34,080 nt of DNA from an uncultured Prevotella sp. (lineage in GTDB: Bacteria > Bacteroidota > Bacteroidia > Bacteroidales > Bacteroidaceae): assembly GCA_937906495.1 (NCBI GenBank), contig CALCVT010000017.1, forward strand, positions 1 to 34,080. Direction: 5' to 3'. The notes under the pieces are model-generated. The model had not been told where the DNA came from. It ran no database searches and saw only the letters and a program-made list of their open reading frames with translations. The position numbers were made by a program, and so were the translations under genes. Below are positions 8,131 through 16,724 of the stretch, one piece after another. Position 1 is the stretch's first letter. Each line of letters opens with the position of its first letter.

Positions 8131-9189
8131 CTACTCGCCAAGCAGAATAACTTTGATGTAATCTTTCAGTCTGAAGGGGCCTTTGCGGTATCCGCCTTGC
8201 GAGTCGCTCAGTAGCAGTAAACTGCGACGTCCGTCTTTAAGGGTGCGCCCCAGACACATGGCTTCGTAGTTAGCAAAGTTCATGCGGAAGGGTTGAGCCA
8301 CTGTTTTCCAGTCGGCCAACAGCCTTTTGTTCAGAAATTTGTTGGGGTCGAGCATAGGCAGACTAATGCTGCTGTCTATCTGGTGTCCTTGTGTAGGGTT
8401 AACGACGTAGAGTTTGCAGTGGACTTCGCTGCTGAGTCCTGCCGAGGTAATGTTGGCTTCGCGCTCAAGTACCAGCAGTTTGCCGTCGGGCAAAGCCGTG
8501 AGTTCGGGTACACCGTAAACATAGGTTTTTCCAAAATCCTCTTTTCGGCCTTCGTCCATTCGGTAGGCATATTGTGCGCAAGGTTGCAGGTTTTCGTTAA
8601 AGGCTTGCAGGCGGAGCAAGTTTTTGTTGCCCGGATGCTGCGGACCTGCTGCTTGTCCGTCAATGGGTAGCATGCTTTCGGTAGTTGTCCAAAAAAGGTG
8701 TGTTTCAGGACTATAGGTCAGCGCCTCAAAGCCGTAGTTGTGTACAATATTTTGAAGGGCGAAGATAGCCGGCACGGCCAACTTGCGGCCGGTGGGCTTT
8801 CCTTCCATTGTATATTCCAGAATTTGCTGGTCGCCTTCGCCACTGATAAACACCGTATTGGTAGCGGGCAGGTAGGCAATCCCCTCACAATCGCGAATTG
8901 AAATGCCGTTGGCATCGACGTGTGGTGAGGGGTTTCCTTTAAACCGTTCCATATAAACGCTGGTAACTTCTCCGGTTATTGCATCCTGGTCGATGCGGAA
9001 AATAAAGAAACCGTCTGTCGGCTCCTTATCGCTGACCAGTGCATAGCGGTTTTCACCCAGCGGGGCAATACCGCTGTATTGGGCGCTGCCAATATTCCAT
9101 TTTGAGAGCGAAACTTGTTTGAGTTCAAGGGCCGACTGGGCGCTAACACTGGCAGCGCATAAGGCTAAAAGGGGGAGCAGGTGTTTCAT
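8131..9189 (-). CDS. Secreted esterase-like phytase-domain protein
   Basis: This is a 352-residue exported protein with a signal peptide (MKHLLPLLALCAASVSAQSA). The mature part matches the 'esterase-like activity of phytase' family, a beta-propeller-type fold. Recognisable blocks are YSGIAPLGENRYALVSDK, DCEGIAYLPATNTVFISGE, NYGFEALTYSPE and the late NYEAMCLG. Members are periplasmic or outer-membrane associated. Their substrates are mostly unproven, and phosphomonoester hydrolysis is inferred from a few relatives. It stands alone, with inverted repeats between it and both neighbours. No metal-site signature could be confirmed by eye. Confidence 0.82.
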   Translation of the reverse strand: MKHLLPLLALCAASVSAQSALELKQVSLSKWNIGSAQYSGIAPLGENRYALVSDKEPTDGFFIFRIDQDAITGEVTSVYMERFKGNPSPHVDANGISIRDCEGIAYLPATNTVFISGEGDQQILEYTMEGKPTGRKLAVPAIFALQNIVHNYGFEALTYSPETHLFWTTTESMLPIDGQAAGPQHPGNKNLLRLQAFNENLQPCAQYAYRMDEGRKEDFGKTYVYGVPELTALPDGKLLVLEREANITSAGLSSEVHCKLYVVNPTQGHQIDSSISLPMLDPNKFLNKRLLADWKTVAQPFRMNFANYEAMCLGRTLKDGRRSLLLLSDSQGGYRKGPFRLKDYIKVILLGE

Positions 9190-9252
9190 AAACAGAAGTA
9201 GTTAGTGGGCAAAGCTGCTGAATGTCTTTACCCGGAGTCAGAGCCGTTTTAA

Positions 9253-9302
9253 ACTGCCGGAAACTTACTGAATACATACGGGTAGTAGTAGTTTCCGGCA
9301 GT
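9253..9302 (-). terminator. Inverted repeat or terminator after the GNAT gene
   Basis: ACTGCCGGAAACT (9253-9265) pairs perfectly with AGTTTCCGGCAGT (9290-9302) across a 24-nt loop, 11 nt past the GNAT stop. On the minus strand it is followed by TTTAAAAC, a weak U-run, so it may act as a terminator or an mRNA 3'-end stabiliser. Confidence 0.55.
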
Positions 9303-9313
9303 AGTTGGAAGGT

Positions 9314-10357
9314 TTACTCGTCGAGCAGTAAGTCCATCACAATGGGTTGTGCGGCCATGAACATGGCTGCCAATCCGCCGGGAGTGACTATGCTGTCGGG
9401 TTTAAGATCGGTGGGACGTACGCGTCCGTTTTCAATAATGTAGTAACCATTGTTCTCAGGGATGTCCATGTCGCCCTCTACTCCAATGTGCAGCTGGAAG
9501 CCGGGGTTGGCAGCAGCTACAGCGCTGAGGAAGAGCGGTACATTTACGATGCGGGCCATAGCGTAGGGCTTTGACTCCTTGAGCGAACCGGGTAGACAGA
9601 AACGGCGGTACACTTCTTCAACACCGCAGGCCTCTTTAAGATAGTTTACAAAGGCAGCACGCGAGGCCGTTTCGGTAATGGCAAGTGTGCGGATGTAAAC
9701 TTTTCCGTTAGGCTCCTTAACTGCTAAGCAGAAACCAACCATGCGGCGTTTGCGGTGAGCCACCAATATGTAGCCGTTCTGAAGGTCGGCAGTGGCAAGT
9801 GCAGCGTAGAAGTCGCTCTCGCTAGGATGTACCATGAAGGGAAGTTCCCGTGTCAAACGGTTGTAGAACGCGTAGAGTTCGTTAGGCCATTCTTCGAGGC
9901 TGGTCACCTCGATTTTATCGGTCGGGCCGTCTTGTGAAATATCGAGAGGCAACTCTTGGCGGTGGATGGCGGTCCAGTAGGCACCGTGTTCGGGGCGTTC
10001 GTAAAATTTACGCAGGTCTTCGTCGCCTGGAATAAGAAAACTCAATGCCGCTCCATAGCCACGCAGGCGGAAGTGTGCCTCGTGCAGGAGGTTGGTTGCA
10101 TAGCCTTTACCGCGGTGTTCGGGCAGGGTGGCAAGTCCTGAAATATAGCCGGTGCGTAGGCTCTTACCGAAAAACGTCATTCGGTAGGGTAGCATCTGTA
10201 CAGCAGCAACCACCTTTCCGTCTTTTACAACAGTAAGGTTTGAGGGGTCGGCATATTTATCTTCAAAATAGATGTCCATAAAGTCCTCTGAGTCGTTGAA
10301 GCACTTGCGCCAGAGGTCGCGTGTCTGTACTTTAATTTCTTCGGGTGTCAGTACCAT
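9314..10357 (-). CDS. GNAT family N-acetyltransferase (two-domain, Eis-like layout)
   Basis: This is a 347-residue cytoplasmic acetyl-CoA-dependent acyltransferase. The N-terminal GNAT domain has the acetyl-CoA loop at residues 81-90 (HRGKGYATNL, following ISGLATLPE), as in the Acetyltransf_9/Eis group. A second GNAT-like half spans about 150-260. The C-terminal about 90 residues resemble the sterol-carrier-type domain of that group. The acceptor substrate is unknown. It lies 87 nt downstream of the DUF2156 gene on the same strand, and the two are probably co-transcribed. DUF2156 is itself a double-GNAT fold, so the pair may work on related aminoacyl or acyl transfer, which is inference. Confidence 0.85.
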   Translation of the reverse strand: MVLTPEEIKVQTRDLWRKCFNDSEDFMDIYFEDKYADPSNLTVVKDGKVVAAVQMLPYRMTFFGKSLRTGYISGLATLPEHRGKGYATNLLHEAHFRLRGYGAALSFLIPGDEDLRKFYERPEHGAYWTAIHRQELPLDISQDGPTDKIEVTSLEEWPNELYAFYNRLTRELPFMVHPSESDFYAALATADLQNGYILVAHRKRRMVGFCLAVKEPNGKVYIRTLAITETASRAAFVNYLKEACGVEEVYRRFCLPGSLKESKPYAMARIVNVPLFLSAVAAANPGFQLHIGVEGDMDIPENNGYYIIENGRVRPTDLKPDSIVTPGGLAAMFMAAQPIVMDLLLDE

Positions 10358-10444
10358 GGGTGTTAGTTGGTTGAGTATTTTAATGGGGTTGGTTTGACGT
10401 TGTGAACATTTGCAGCATGCACTTGGAAGTGTTTACAGCAGTGT

Positions 10445-11371
10445 TCACTCCTGCTCTTTAGAGAACGGATGTTTGGTCATTACCGTATATTTCTGTAGAA
10501 TAATTTCAGGCTGGTAGGATAGTTTTGCTCGTCGCAGCCCTTCGATACCTAAATCTTCCTCTCGGTTTATAAGTGTGTATTGAGGTGGAATTGTGCGGGC
10601 AAATTCGCGGTTAATCATGGCAAATGCGCCTTCGAAGCGTACATCGGCTTTTTCAACGCAAACGCCAAAAGTGTCGGCATTGATGGGGCCGCCATAGGTA
10701 AAGGCAACAATTTGTTTGTCAACACGCAAAACAATTCCCATACCATCGAGTTCCTCCCAATATTCAAAGGCCGTGCGTAGCGAGGTTTGTTCAGCCTGGT
10801 AGGTATAGCGTCCGGCCTTAGTTTCAACAGTTTTTTGTTCGGCCCACTGTTTATCGAGTTCTATGCAAGCAGCAATGTGTTCGCGGGTGAGTGGGAGCAC
10901 TTCGTAGTTTGGATAGTGGTTGGCAAACCGGTTGGCAAAGTTGCGTTTAGATTGCAGTTTCTTGCCAGCCAGAGTGGCCAGTGCATTTCGTGAGTAAATG
11001 TAGTCGGCGTAGGCGCGGTCGGCTGTAGCATAAAAGTAATCGGGCATGGCCTTGTCAAGCTGTGTAAGCGAGTTTTCGCATACCCCAAGCATCAGGAAAG
11101 GATGTCCTTCGAGTGCTGCATCTTCAATCATCTCGCTGAGTATATCCTTCCAATTTCCGTTGCCAATGGGGGCCAGGTAGGCCAGGTGTCCATCGGCTTT
11201 AAACCGAAACAGCAACCATTCTTTGTAGTCGGCTATTTCAGTATCGTACATAAAGCGCCAACTTATAAGATTCATAAAGTTGAGGTCACAGTTGCGGCAG
11301 GTGGTCTGTAGCACGCGTTCGCGCACAAGCGTTTTGTCTGCCAGTGTGAGAGGATGAAAGGGAATGCGCAT
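10445..11371 (-). CDS. DUF2156 / phosphatidylglycerol lysyltransferase C-terminal-like protein
   Basis: This is a 308-residue soluble protein made only of the DUF2156 (LPG synthase C-terminal) catalytic fold, a tandem GNAT-like domain that in MprF moves an amino acid from aminoacyl-tRNA to a lipid. It lacks the multi-helix flippase part of MprF. Diagnostic stretches are YIYSRNALATLAGKKLQSK followed by RNFANRF, and the near-C-terminal NREEDLGIEGLRRAKLSY with PEIILQKYTV. The Cys pair TCRNCDLNF near residue 25 is also typical of the short form. Its substrate is not known; tRNA-dependent aminoacylation is inferred from the fold. It precedes the GNAT gene in a likely two-gene operon. Confidence 0.87.
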   Translation of the reverse strand: MRIPFHPLTLADKTLVRERVLQTTCRNCDLNFMNLISWRFMYDTEIADYKEWLLFRFKADGHLAYLAPIGNGNWKDILSEMIEDAALEGHPFLMLGVCENSLTQLDKAMPDYFYATADRAYADYIYSRNALATLAGKKLQSKRNFANRFANHYPNYEVLPLTREHIAACIELDKQWAEQKTVETKAGRYTYQAEQTSLRTAFEYWEELDGMGIVLRVDKQIVAFTYGGPINADTFGVCVEKADVRFEGAFAMINREFARTIPPQYTLINREEDLGIEGLRRAKLSYQPEIILQKYTVMTKHPFSKEQE

Positions 11372-11507
11372 AGGCGTAGAAGTTTAAGTGTTGGCAGTTG
11401 GCTGTAGTGGAAAGTAATGGGCATGCTGAGGCTTGCAGTGGTGTCTCAGACAGAATGATGGGAGATGCCGTGTATTGCTGAATATGCGGGGAACGGCACC
11501 GTATGGC

Positions 11508-12140
11508 TCATAAGGCAAAGCAGTAGACTGCAGTACCTTTAAAGGTGTTTACTTTTATTTGCAGTGAATCGCGGCCGTTCTTGAGTTGATTGTAGAGCGG
11601 TTTGAGCGGGAGCGACAGAATGGTTGGTTGAGTGTACCAAAGCGAATCGTTGTTTTGGTTGTGCAGCAGACGTATTTGTAGGGTTTTTGAGCCGTTGGGA
11701 TGATGGGTTGTATTAGTTTGTTCAAAGCCCAATGCGTGCAGTTCGTGCTGATGTCCTTTAAGTTTGAGTCGCAGGTTCAGGTAGTCTTTGCCTTTCCAGC
11801 AGGCCGTAAGTTCAACGGGGTCGGTGGGTAGTTCTGTTTCGGCCGGGGGAATTAGGTATTTCACCTCAACGGGAGTATATGCGGTGATGCGCGCTCCTTT
11901 GTGCTCGGGAAGAAAAACAGCCATTACTCTGAGCATGGTGTCGGGAGTAAGTCCGTCTATGCGATTGATAAGCGTAAGTGTTTTTCCGTTGTCGAGTGTC
12001 ATACTGGTTGCCTGTCCTTGACTGTTTGTAAGCAAATCGGCCAGTTCCTGCCGCAAAGGGGGCTGGGGTACTTCATCGTTGTTGCAGGCCGTCAGAGCAA
12101 GGAGGGCAAGAATCAGATACGCAATACGGTACATGGGCAA
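11508..12140 (-). CDS. NigD-like lipoprotein
   Basis: This is a 210-residue predicted lipoprotein with a signal peptide and lipobox LTAC (Cys19). Start M1 or M3 is equally possible. The fold follows the NigD-like pattern: an N-terminal OB-like part (TMTLDNGKTLTLINRIDGL, RVMAVFLPEHKGARITAYTPV) and a C-terminal beta-sandwich with CWKGKDYLNLRLKLKG and LHNQNNDSLWY. NigD was named from a bacteriocin locus, but most homologues have no known role. It sits 82 nt downstream of the acyltransferase gene with an inverted repeat between them. Confidence 0.78.
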   Translation of the reverse strand: MPMYRIAYLILALLALTACNNDEVPQPPLRQELADLLTNSQGQATSMTLDNGKTLTLINRIDGLTPDTMLRVMAVFLPEHKGARITAYTPVEVKYLIPPAETELPTDPVELTACWKGKDYLNLRLKLKGHQHELHALGFEQTNTTHHPNGSKTLQIRLLHNQNNDSLWYTQPTILSLPLKPLYNQLKNGRDSLQIKVNTFKGTAVYCFAL

Positions 12141-12150
12141 TACTTTGGTA

Positions 12151-12208
12151 GCGCCCTGCTACTACGGATTAGACTTTTATCGAACAGCCTTGTCCAGAAG
12201 CAGGGCGC
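12151..12208. repeat. Intercistronic inverted repeat
   Basis: GCGCCCTGCT (12151-12160) pairs with AGCAGGGCGC (12199-12208) across 38 nt, between the acyltransferase stop and the NigD-like start. No U-run follows on the minus strand, so it may be an mRNA-stability element rather than a terminator. Confidence 0.5.
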
Positions 12209-12222
12209 CTGTTTTACAAGAG

Positions 12223-13377
12223 TTAGCCCTTGGCCTTGAGTTGGTTAATGAGCGGGTTGGCATACATGGTGAGTAGGCGGTTCCGCAAGAAGTCAACATC
12301 TTTTTCAGCAAGGTCAATCAGTTCAATCCGGCTGTTAAGGTAGTGTTCAAAGTCAGCTTTTTCCTCTTGAGTGTAGTAGGCTGCTTGAGTGTTGTTTTCC
12401 TGAAGTAAGTCGAGGGCTATGTGGTTGTTGGCAAAAATTTCGTAGCCGGTGTGTATGGCTTGGTCCATGCGCTGGGCAATGCAGGCAAAGAGCTGATTTT
12501 TGGGGAGCTCAGCGCATTCGTCAATCCAAGTGTTGATGGGTTTGCCCATTCTGTAAACCACTTTTCCCTTATAACCGAAGATGCCTGTTTGCATGTTGAG
12601 CAAATCGTCATGCTGGCTTTTTTTGTAGTCTGGGCAGTCGCGTTTAAGCTGAAACTCTTTGGCCTTGAGATAGTCGCAGGGGTCAAATTCGTAAGAGATG
12701 GCCAGCGGAACAATATTCAGAGCCTTGATGTTTTCGAGGGGCGATCCGTTTCCACCCATAGCCATCATTTTGAGCACCGATTCTTGTGTGCGGTCGTTCG
12801 AGTCTTTGGCTCTTCCTTCGCGTTGGGCTATCCAGATGTTTTCGTGCTTTTCGTTGATGGCAAAGTGCATGTATTGACTCATGCGCTTGCTTGAAAGCAG
12901 CATTTCGCGCATGCCTACCGAGCGTTGTACAATAAACGACTTATTAATGCGTACTAAGGTTTCAATCCACGGGAAGATGAGTAAGTTGTCGCCAATGGCT
13001 ATTTCAACGGTAGTCCTGAATCCTTTGTCAATAAGCAGCACATCGAGCAATGCCGGGTCAAGAACAATGTCACGATGGTTGGATACAAATGTTGAACTTC
13101 CGTTCCATGCCTCAGTATGCAGTGCCGAGGTGTCTATGCTTGCTCCCTTGGTGCATTTTTGCAGTAGTTGGTGAATGAGGGGGTGAAAAAAGGTTTTTTG
13201 CACCTCCAGTGAGTTTTTGCAGGCGTAGAGTTTAGCTTTTAAAGCCTCGAAAGGCACTTGGGGAAAGAAGGACTGCATGATGGCGCAGAACTTAGAGTCG
13301 GCCAGCAACTTGTCGAAGGCTTCTGGGAGTTCTTCGGGGAGTAGCGGACGGATGGCATCGAAGTCGTGAATAGTCAT
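12223..13377 (-). CDS. PlsC-like acyltransferase (glycerol-3-phosphate/1-acylglycerol-3-phosphate type)
   Basis: This 384-residue protein has the block order of the phospholipid acyltransferase superfamily. Block I is TFVSNHRDIVLDPALL near residue 100, block II is VRINKSFIVQRSVGMREML near 150, and block III is IWIAQREGRAKDSNDRTQES near 185 (equivalent to the FPEGTRS block). A later block is ALNIVPLAISYEFDPCDYL. Block I reads H-x5-D (HRDIVLD) instead of the classic H-x4-D, with another D two residues after the His. There is no clear membrane helix, so it is probably peripheral. It likely acylates a lysophospholipid or glycerol phosphate, but the substrate is inferred. It heads a short minus-strand run with the NigD-like lipoprotein. 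Confidence 0.83.
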   Translation of the reverse strand: MTIHDFDAIRPLLPEELPEAFDKLLADSKFCAIMQSFFPQVPFEALKAKLYACKNSLEVQKTFFHPLIHQLLQKCTKGASIDTSALHTEAWNGSSTFVSNHRDIVLDPALLDVLLIDKGFRTTVEIAIGDNLLIFPWIETLVRINKSFIVQRSVGMREMLLSSKRMSQYMHFAINEKHENIWIAQREGRAKDSNDRTQESVLKMMAMGGNGSPLENIKALNIVPLAISYEFDPCDYLKAKEFQLKRDCPDYKKSQHDDLLNMQTGIFGYKGKVVYRMGKPINTWIDECAELPKNQLFACIAQRMDQAIHTGYEIFANNHIALDLLQENNTQAAYYTQEEKADFEHYLNSRIELIDLAEKDVDFLRNRLLTMYANPLINQLKAKG

Positions 13378-13519
13378 GGCAAGTTCGTTTTAAGGGTAAA
13401 ACCAATTGCTGTTTAAGGGTGCCCGTTTATGAATACGTGCACTTTAATATTCAATAAGCAGCATGCAGCATGCGGAGCATGACATTTGCTTTTGTATGTT
13501 GTGGATAAGGTAGATATGG

Positions 13520-13557
13520 AGCGGCAGTTACAGAGGGTAATCTCAGTTCCTGCCGCT
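13520..13557. repeat. Inverted repeat downstream of ddl
   Basis: AGCGGCAG (13520-13527) pairs with CTGCCGCT (13550-13557) across 22 nt, just past the ddl stop. There is no U-run. The remainder of 13378-13576 shows no gene, only short GCATG-rich direct repeats near 13460-13482. Confidence 0.4.
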
Positions 13558-13576
13558 ATGGTGTGTGGAGGGCATT

Positions 13577-14566
13577 TTATAGTTTGCCTTCAATAATTTC
13601 GCTCAATACTTGTTTCATTTCAAGGCCGGCTGCGCGTACTTGCTGAGGGATGAAACTCGTGGCAGTCATACCGGGAGTGGTATTGATTTCCAGTATGTTA
13701 ATTTGTTCTTCTCCTTTTTCGCCTGTAAGAATGTAGTCAATGCGGATGATGCCGTAGCAGCCAAGAATTTGGTAGATATGGCGAGTCATATCGCTAACGC
13801 GTGCTGCAGTTTCGGGAGCAATGCGTGCAGGCGTAATTTCGTTGACCTTGCCGTTGTATTTGGCATCGTAATCAAAGAACTCCTGTGTAGTGACAACTTC
13901 GGTAATCGGAAAGGTTACAACATCGCCGTTAGGACGCTGGTAGCACCCGCAAGTAATCTCGGTGCCAATCATGATTCGTTCAATCATAACCTCATCGCTT
14001 TCGGTCATAGCTTTGTCTATGGCTTCGTGCAGTTCATCGGCTGCCTTAACCTTAGTTACGCCAAAGCTGGATCCGCCTGCATTAGGTTTTACAAAGCAAG
14101 GCAAGCCAAGTTTGTTGATGATGGTATGCGTATCGGGCAGGGCATCGCCTTTACGTATGAGGATGGAGTCGGAGAGATGTAGTTCCGGATAGGCACGCAG
14201 GAAGTTGTTGAGTGCAAACTTGTTGAATGTGAGGGCTTCAACCAGTACATCGCTGGTAGAGTAGGGCAGCCCGATAAGGTCGAAGTAGCCCTGCAGAATA
14301 CCATTCTCGCCCGGAGTACCATGAATGGTAATGTAGGCAAAGTCGAATTCGTGGCGGCCGTCGCTTGCCGTAAACGAGAAGTCGTTGCGGTCAATTAAGC
14401 AGATTTCACCGTTGTAGGCAACATTCCAGTTGCCCGTTTTAACTACAACGAGGTAGCAGTTATACTTCTCTGCATCCATAAATGAGAGGATGCCTTCGGC
14501 TGAACGCAGCGAAACATCATGTTCGGAGGAGTCGCCTCCGGCTACAATAGCGATTGTACGTTTCAT
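13577..14566 (-). CDS. ddl: D-alanine--D-alanine ligase
   Basis: This enzyme joins two D-alanines with ATP to make the terminal dipeptide of peptidoglycan precursors in the cytoplasm. The start at 14566 (MKRTIAIVAGGDSSEHDVSL) is chosen over an upstream Met because it places the N-terminal Rossmann strand at the beginning, giving 329 residues, normal for Ddl. ATP-grasp features are E15 in SSEHDVSL, HGTPGENGILQGYFDLIGLPY, the FVKPNAGGSSFGV ATP-binding strand and the Mg2+-binding INILEINTTPGMT. The loop reads GENG where many Ddl have GEDG. It lies third in the PASTA-rluD-ddl order, with a 226-nt gap after rluD, so a separate promoter is possible. MurF, which uses the D-Ala-D-Ala product, is also in this window. 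Confidence 0.96.
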   Translation of the reverse strand: MKRTIAIVAGGDSSEHDVSLRSAEGILSFMDAEKYNCYLVVVKTGNWNVAYNGEICLIDRNDFSFTASDGRHEFDFAYITIHGTPGENGILQGYFDLIGLPYSTSDVLVEALTFNKFALNNFLRAYPELHLSDSILIRKGDALPDTHTIINKLGLPCFVKPNAGGSSFGVTKVKAADELHEAIDKAMTESDEVMIERIMIGTEITCGCYQRPNGDVVTFPITEVVTTQEFFDYDAKYNGKVNEITPARIAPETAARVSDMTRHIYQILGCYGIIRIDYILTGEKGEEQINILEINTTPGMTATSFIPQQVRAAGLEMKQVLSEIIEGKL

Positions 14567-14645
14567 AGTGCCATTGATGCCTTGGCTGGGTGTTGGCGCA
14601 GTGTGCATGGACTTTAAACTATCCGGTTTAGCATTAGTGATGTGA

Positions 14646-14663
14646 ATGCTGTGTGCACAGCAT
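14646..14663. promoter_or_regulatory. Perfect 18-bp palindrome upstream of ddl
   Basis: ATGCTGTGTGCACAGCAT is its own reverse complement apart from the two central bases. It lies 80 nt upstream of the ddl start in the 226-nt rluD-ddl gap. It may be an operator or an RNA hairpin, with no direct evidence for either. The rest of the gap shows no gene. Confidence 0.35.
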
Positions 14664-14792
14664 ACTCAGTTTCTGTTTGCACAGTTTGCAGAGATGCGCA
14701 GTTGGTTTGCCGAGTAGCGCTATTGCCACCCAAGGGTGTTTGTTTGTAAGTTTATAAAGTGTTGTATCGAGTAAGTGTCAAAGCTTTTGGCT

Positions 14793-15893
14793 TTAGCTTT
14801 CTACGGGTTTTCCCAATGCCCCTTCGATATACTTGTTCCATTTGGCAAGTAGGGCAGTTAGGTCAGCTGGTAAGTTGGTTGTAAAATCCATTTCTTTACC
14901 GGTGCGCGGGTGTTTGAATCCGAGCGTGCGTGCATGCAGTGCTTGCCGCGGACAGATGTCAAAGCAGTTGCGTATAAAGCTGTTGTATGTGCTGCTTTGT
15001 GTGCCACGTAATATTTGGTCACCGCCATAACGTTCGTCGTTAAAGAGTGGGTGACCGATGTGTTTCATATGTACACGTATCTGATGGGTACGTCCGGTTT
15101 CGAGAATACATTCAACCAATGTAACGTAGCCAAAGCGTTGGAGCACGCGGTAGTGCGTCACGGCATGTTTCCCTATTTCGGAATCGGGTGCAAATACTGC
15201 CATTTGCATGCGGTCGCGCGGGTTTCGTGCAATGTTGCCCTCAATGCGTCCTTCATCATCAGCCAAATTGCCCCACACCAAGGCGTTGTACCTGCGTCGG
15301 GTTGTTTTGTTGAAGAACTGAACACCGAGTTTGGTTTTAGCTTCTGGTGTTTTAGCCACTACGAGCAGTCCCGAAGTATCTTTATCTATGCGGTGAACCA
15401 GTCCTACTGCCGGGTCGTTAGGGTCGTATTCAGGATTGTTGCGCATGTGCCAGGCTATGGCATTAACCAGTGTGCCGGTATAGTTTCCGCATCCGGGGTG
15501 TACAACGAGTCCGGCCGGTTTATTAACAACAAGCAAGTCGTCGTCTTCGTAAACAATGTCGAGCGGAATATTTTCTGGCTCTATGGTATTTTCGTAGCGT
15601 GGGCGGTCGAGCAGCAGTGTGACAACGTCGCCGGGTTTAACGCGGTAGTTACTTTTAACGGGCTGTCCGTTGGCATGGATAAATCCTGCACGTGCTGCCA
15701 GTTGTATGCGGTTGCGCGAAGTGTCCTTCAGGTGGTCAAGCAGGAATTTGTCGATGCGGAGCAGTTGTTGGCCTTTATCGGCTACTACGCGGTAGTGTTC
15801 GTAGAGTTCGGCTGCTTCTTCGCCACCGTCATCCTCTTCGTTCATTTCGGGCAGTTCCTCATCGGGCAACTGTTGTGTATATAGATGTTCCAA
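14793..15893 (-). CDS. rluD: Ribosomal large subunit pseudouridine synthase, RluD type
   Basis: This is a 366-residue RluA-family pseudouridine synthase that modifies 23S rRNA, classically the helix 69 uridines. An acidic N-terminal extension (residues 10-30) precedes an S4 RNA-binding domain (about 44-100; LLRIDKFLLDHLKD, AGFIHANGQPVKSNYRVKPGD). The catalytic domain follows, with VVNKPAGLVVHPG and the active-site motif HRIDKDTSGL, whose catalytic Asp is D170. TGRTHQIRVHMKHIGHPL is the other family signature. It lies 31 nt downstream of the PASTA gene and is co-transcribed with it. Assignment to RluD rather than RluA or RluC rests on the S4 domain and gene context. Confidence 0.93.
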   Translation of the reverse strand: MEHLYTQQLPDEELPEMNEEDDGGEEAAELYEHYRVVADKGQQLLRIDKFLLDHLKDTSRNRIQLAARAGFIHANGQPVKSNYRVKPGDVVTLLLDRPRYENTIEPENIPLDIVYEDDDLLVVNKPAGLVVHPGCGNYTGTLVNAIAWHMRNNPEYDPNDPAVGLVHRIDKDTSGLLVVAKTPEAKTKLGVQFFNKTTRRRYNALVWGNLADDEGRIEGNIARNPRDRMQMAVFAPDSEIGKHAVTHYRVLQRFGYVTLVECILETGRTHQIRVHMKHIGHPLFNDERYGGDQILRGTQSSTYNSFIRNCFDICPRQALHARTLGFKHPRTGKEMDFTTNLPADLTALLAKWNKYIEGALGKPVES

Positions 15894-15924
15894 GTTTCAG
15901 AGTTGTCTTTTTGGGAGTGAATAC

Positions 15925-16587
15925 TTATTGCACCGATGTGGGGGCATCCGAAGTTTCGCCCTCTATAATATCTTCTTCTTCGGGCACATTGAGCACGTAG
16001 TCAAGGCTGTCGTTTCCGTTATACTCCTCCTCAACGCCTCCTCCGCCAACAACTAAGGTGACGGGTGTGCTGACAGATATTTTGGTGCCTGCCGGTACAT
16101 TTTGGCCATGTACTTTAATACCATATACCCATTCGGGATCTCCAATGATATATTCCGTAGCTCCCAGTTTAAAGCCGAGCACAGTGAGTTTGTCTTCGGC
16201 TTCGCGCCGTGAGCTGTTGTCTGCCAAGTCGGGCAAGGCTATTTTTTTGGGGCCGCTGGCGTTGATGGTCAGTTCTATTGTTCGGCCAGCCTTTACGTGT
16301 TCGCCTGCTTTAATAGATTGCTCGAGTATGGTGAGTGGTGCTGCGCGATAGATGTAGCCCGTGTCTTTGACTTCCATTTTGAGGCCCAGTTGTTCTAGTT
16401 TGTTGCGGGCTGCAGTTTCATCCAGGCCGCATACGCTGGGCACCTCTACCTCTTCGCCATGTTGGGTGTACAAGTTTACGAGCCAAAGGGAGCATAAACA
16501 GATAACGGCTCCGGTTAATATCATACCGAAGCAGTTGCCAAGCATAAGGGGGCTGAATATCTTTTTAAGGAAATCGGAGACAGACAT
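15925..16587 (-). CDS. Membrane-anchored PASTA domain protein
   Basis: This 220-residue protein has one N-terminal transmembrane helix (about 14-39). Two clear PASTA repeats follow outside the membrane: about 46-112 (EVEVPSVCGLDETAARNKLEQLGL) and about 113-183 (KIALPDLADNSSRREAEDKLTVLGF). The tail is acidic. PASTA domains bind peptidoglycan fragments or beta-lactams in Ser/Thr kinases and PBPs; this protein has neither a kinase nor a transpeptidase domain. It is the first gene of the PASTA-rluD-ddl group, with a strong promoter about 20 nt before its start. Its position near ddl supports a cell-wall role, but the function is unproven. Confidence 0.9.
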   Translation of the reverse strand: MSVSDFLKKIFSPLMLGNCFGMILTGAVICLCSLWLVNLYTQHGEEVEVPSVCGLDETAARNKLEQLGLKMEVKDTGYIYRAAPLTILEQSIKAGEHVKAGRTIELTINASGPKKIALPDLADNSSRREAEDKLTVLGFKLGATEYIIGDPEWVYGIKVHGQNVPAGTKISVSTPVTLVVGGGGVEEEYNGNDSLDYVLNVPEEEDIIEGETSDAPTSVQ

Positions 16588-16610
16588 AATCTTCAGGTTA
16601 TATTGCTTTG

Positions 16611-16641
16611 CAAAGTTAGTGCAAGTTACTCGCCGGACAAA
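16611..16641 (-). promoter_or_regulatory. Promoter of the PASTA-rluD(-ddl) group, TTTG-N19-TAACTTTG
   Basis: On the minus strand, TTTG (complement of 16638-16641) and TAACTTTG (complement of 16611-16618) are 19 nt apart. Both boxes match the Bacteroidetes consensus. The predicted start near 16604 leaves a leader of under 20 nt. Confidence 0.78.
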
Positions 16642-16724
16642 ATAAAAGGCTTAGTTTTTGCTTTTGGAAAATGCCTTTCGGCAAGGGGCCATGACTTGGC
16701 TGGTGTTGTATTTTAAACTAAATG

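Noticed and set aside
7833..8141. A 102-codon minus-strand frame between MATE and the phytase-like gene
   Set aside because: It runs through the terminator of the phytase-like gene and overlaps both neighbours; no family features.
15015..15884. A 289-codon plus-strand frame opposite rluD
   Set aside because: Shadow of rluD, whose catalytic motif is complete on the minus strand.
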